Assembly (NCBI GenBank): GCA_964482535.1
Contig: CAYZXU010000113.1
Coordinates: 1-7,802 of the forward strand
DNA length: 7,802 nt
From: CAYZXU01 sp964482535
Lineage (GTDB): Bacteria; Desulfobacterota; Desulfobacteria; Desulfobacterales; BuS5
Direction: 5' to 3'
A program made the position numbers and the translations under genes. The notes under the pieces are model-generated. The model made no database searches. It saw only the letters and a list, made by a program, of their open reading frames with translations, and was not told the origin of the DNA. The first letter of the stretch is position 1. Each line of letters opens with the position of its first letter. This document shows positions 6,610 through 7,802 of the stretch, one piece after another.

Positions 6610-7797
6610 ATGGCTTTTACTTATGTGGACAGTGAAAAATCTGCCAAGATTAAAGTAATCGGGGTGGGAGGAGCAGGAGGAAATGCGCTTAACAATATGA
6701 TAGATTCGAATCTTAAGGGTGTGAAATTCATTGCAGCCAATACAGACGCCCAGGCTCTTGAAATTTCCAAGGCTCCCCTTAAACTCCAGCTTGGAGAAAA
6801 ACTGACACAGGGACTCGGCGCAGGAGCAAACCCTCAAATAGGAAGGGAAGCTGCCATTGAGAGTACGGAGGCAATAAAAAATGCCCTTGATGGAAGTAAT
6901 ATGGTATTTATTACAGCAGGTTTTGGTGGAGGAACCGGCACAGGCGCAGCAACGGTTATTGCTGAGATATGCAAAGAAATCGGAGCATTAACAGTTGCCG
7001 TGGTATCAAAACCTTTTTCATTTGAAGGTAAAAAAAGAAGCAAAATGGCTGAAGATGGAATTAATGAATTAAAAAAGGTTGCGGATACTGTCATTACAAT
7101 ACCTAACAACAGACTTAGAGGCTTGGCTTCCAAGAAGGCCACGATGATCGAAATGTTTAAAAAAGCCGACGAAATCCTCCTTCACTCTGTTAAAGGAATA
7201 ACCGATCTTATTATGATGCCGGGTCTTGTTAATCTTGACTTTGCCGATGTTAAAACTACAATGAGCAAGGCCGGTATGGCTATAATGGGGATAGGAATTG
7301 CAAGCGGTGAAAACAGAGCCGTTGAAGCTGCAGAACGGGCGATATCACATCCACTTCTTGAAGATATTTCAATTTCAGGCGCAAAAGGCGTTTTAATGAA
7401 CATAACATCCACCAGTGATTTGACCATGGAGGAGATGACCGAAGCATCCGAACGTATTTACAGTGAAGTGGGTGATGATGCGGAGATAATATGGGGAGCA
7501 GTTATTGAAGACAGCCTGGGTGATGAAATGAGGGTAACAGTTATAGCCACAGGCATAGATTCCGGGACTGCGCCTGCTGCGGATATAACATCCAGTAAAA
7601 TTGCATTAAGGGGCGTGGTAAGGGATATTACTCCTAATGATTTAAAAAAAGCCGTTAATTTTGAAGAGCCCACCTTTATTCGTCAGCAAGAGGCGGTTGG
7701 TGATAATTCAGGCGCCACATACAGGGGGTATAAAGGAATCGTGCTTGATAATGATGATCTGGACATTCCTACTTTTTTAAGAAAAAAAGCGGATTAA
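6610..7797 (+). CDS. ftsZ: FtsZ, tubulin-like GTPase of the cytokinetic ring
   Basis: FtsZ polymerises in the cytoplasm in a GTP-dependent way into the Z-ring at midcell. The N-terminal Rossmann motif VIGVGGAGGNALNNMI spans 16-31, followed by ANTDAQAL. The tubulin signature GGGTGTG is at 106-112, and IPNNRL is at 164-169. The T7 synergy loop NLDFADV (208-214) keeps Asn208, Asp210 and Asp213, so the GTPase site formed between subunits looks intact. The globular part ends near VTVIATGID (about 310-318). A linker and the conserved C-terminal peptide DLDIPTFLRKKAD (383-395) follow; the peptide is the expected docking site for FtsA. A second, similar PTFIR motif lies at 354-358. The 395-residue length is normal. 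Translation starts from a very strong ribosome binding site 57 nt after ftsA. Only 5 nt follow the stop, so no terminator can be judged. Confidence 0.99.
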   Translation: MAFTYVDSEKSAKIKVIGVGGAGGNALNNMIDSNLKGVKFIAANTDAQALEISKAPLKLQLGEKLTQGLGAGANPQIGREAAIESTEAIKNALDGSNMVFITAGFGGGTGTGAATVIAEICKEIGALTVAVVSKPFSFEGKKRSKMAEDGINELKKVADTVITIPNNRLRGLASKKATMIEMFKKADEILLHSVKGITDLIMMPGLVNLDFADVKTTMSKAGMAIMGIGIASGENRAVEAAERAISHPLLEDISISGAKGVLMNITSTSDLTMEEMTEASERIYSEVGDDAEIIWGAVIEDSLGDEMRVTVIATGIDSGTAPAADITSSKIALRGVVRDITPNDLKKAVNFEEPTFIRQQEAVGDNSGATYRGYKGIVLDNDDLDIPTFLRKKAD

Positions 7798-7802
7798 ACC
7801 TT

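Noticed and set aside
1..7802. Hidden accessory system, mobile element, tRNA or CRISPR array
   Set aside because: Conserved dcw genes fill the window almost completely. No transposase or integrase was seen, nor any spaced repeats, terminal inverted repeats or tRNA-like structure.

Overview
The window is an uninterrupted piece of a division and cell wall (dcw) cluster. Seven genes lie on the + strand in the order ftsW (5' end outside the window), murG, murC, murB, ftsQ, ftsA, ftsZ. All are recognised from family motifs in their translations. No mobile element, RNA gene, CRISPR array or accessory cassette was found, and I found no undescribed system.

Organism: a Gram-negative-type bacterium with AT-rich DNA. 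The gene order, with murB directly between murC and ftsQ and no ddl, and the FtsZ C-terminus ending in DLDIPTFLRKKAD suggest Desulfobacterota (the former Deltaproteobacteria), perhaps Desulfobacterales. This is inferred from motif resemblance, not from a search.

Layout: ftsW occupies 1-1008, and its reading frame is open to the left edge. murG (1005-2156) overlaps the ftsW stop as ATGA. murC (2156-3529) overlaps the murG stop as TAATG. murB (3519-4460) overlaps murC by 11 nt. ftsQ (4463-5323) follows after 2 nt and ftsA (5326-6552) after 2 nt. The only real gap is 57 nt (6553-6609) before ftsZ (6610-7797). Five bases remain after the ftsZ stop. There is no gene-free stretch longer than 300 bases.

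How they work together: MurB and MurC act in the cytoplasm, making UDP-MurNAc and adding L-Ala to it. MurG makes lipid II at the inner face of the membrane. FtsW polymerises lipid II at the septum with its partner transpeptidase. FtsZ forms the cytokinetic ring, FtsA anchors it to the membrane through a C-terminal amphipathic helix, and FtsQ links the ring to the periplasmic synthesis machinery. The tight junctions indicate one polycistronic unit with translational coupling. Shine-Dalgarno sequences are poor in front of murC and murB and near-ideal in front of ftsA and ftsZ, which fits a higher demand for the cytoskeletal proteins.

The points worth a second look are modest: a second PTF-I/L-R motif in the FtsZ tail, a 15-bp imperfect tandem repeat coding a basic insert in the MurG interdomain linker, a terminator-like hairpin inside ftsW, and a possible -35 element over the ftsA stop codon.
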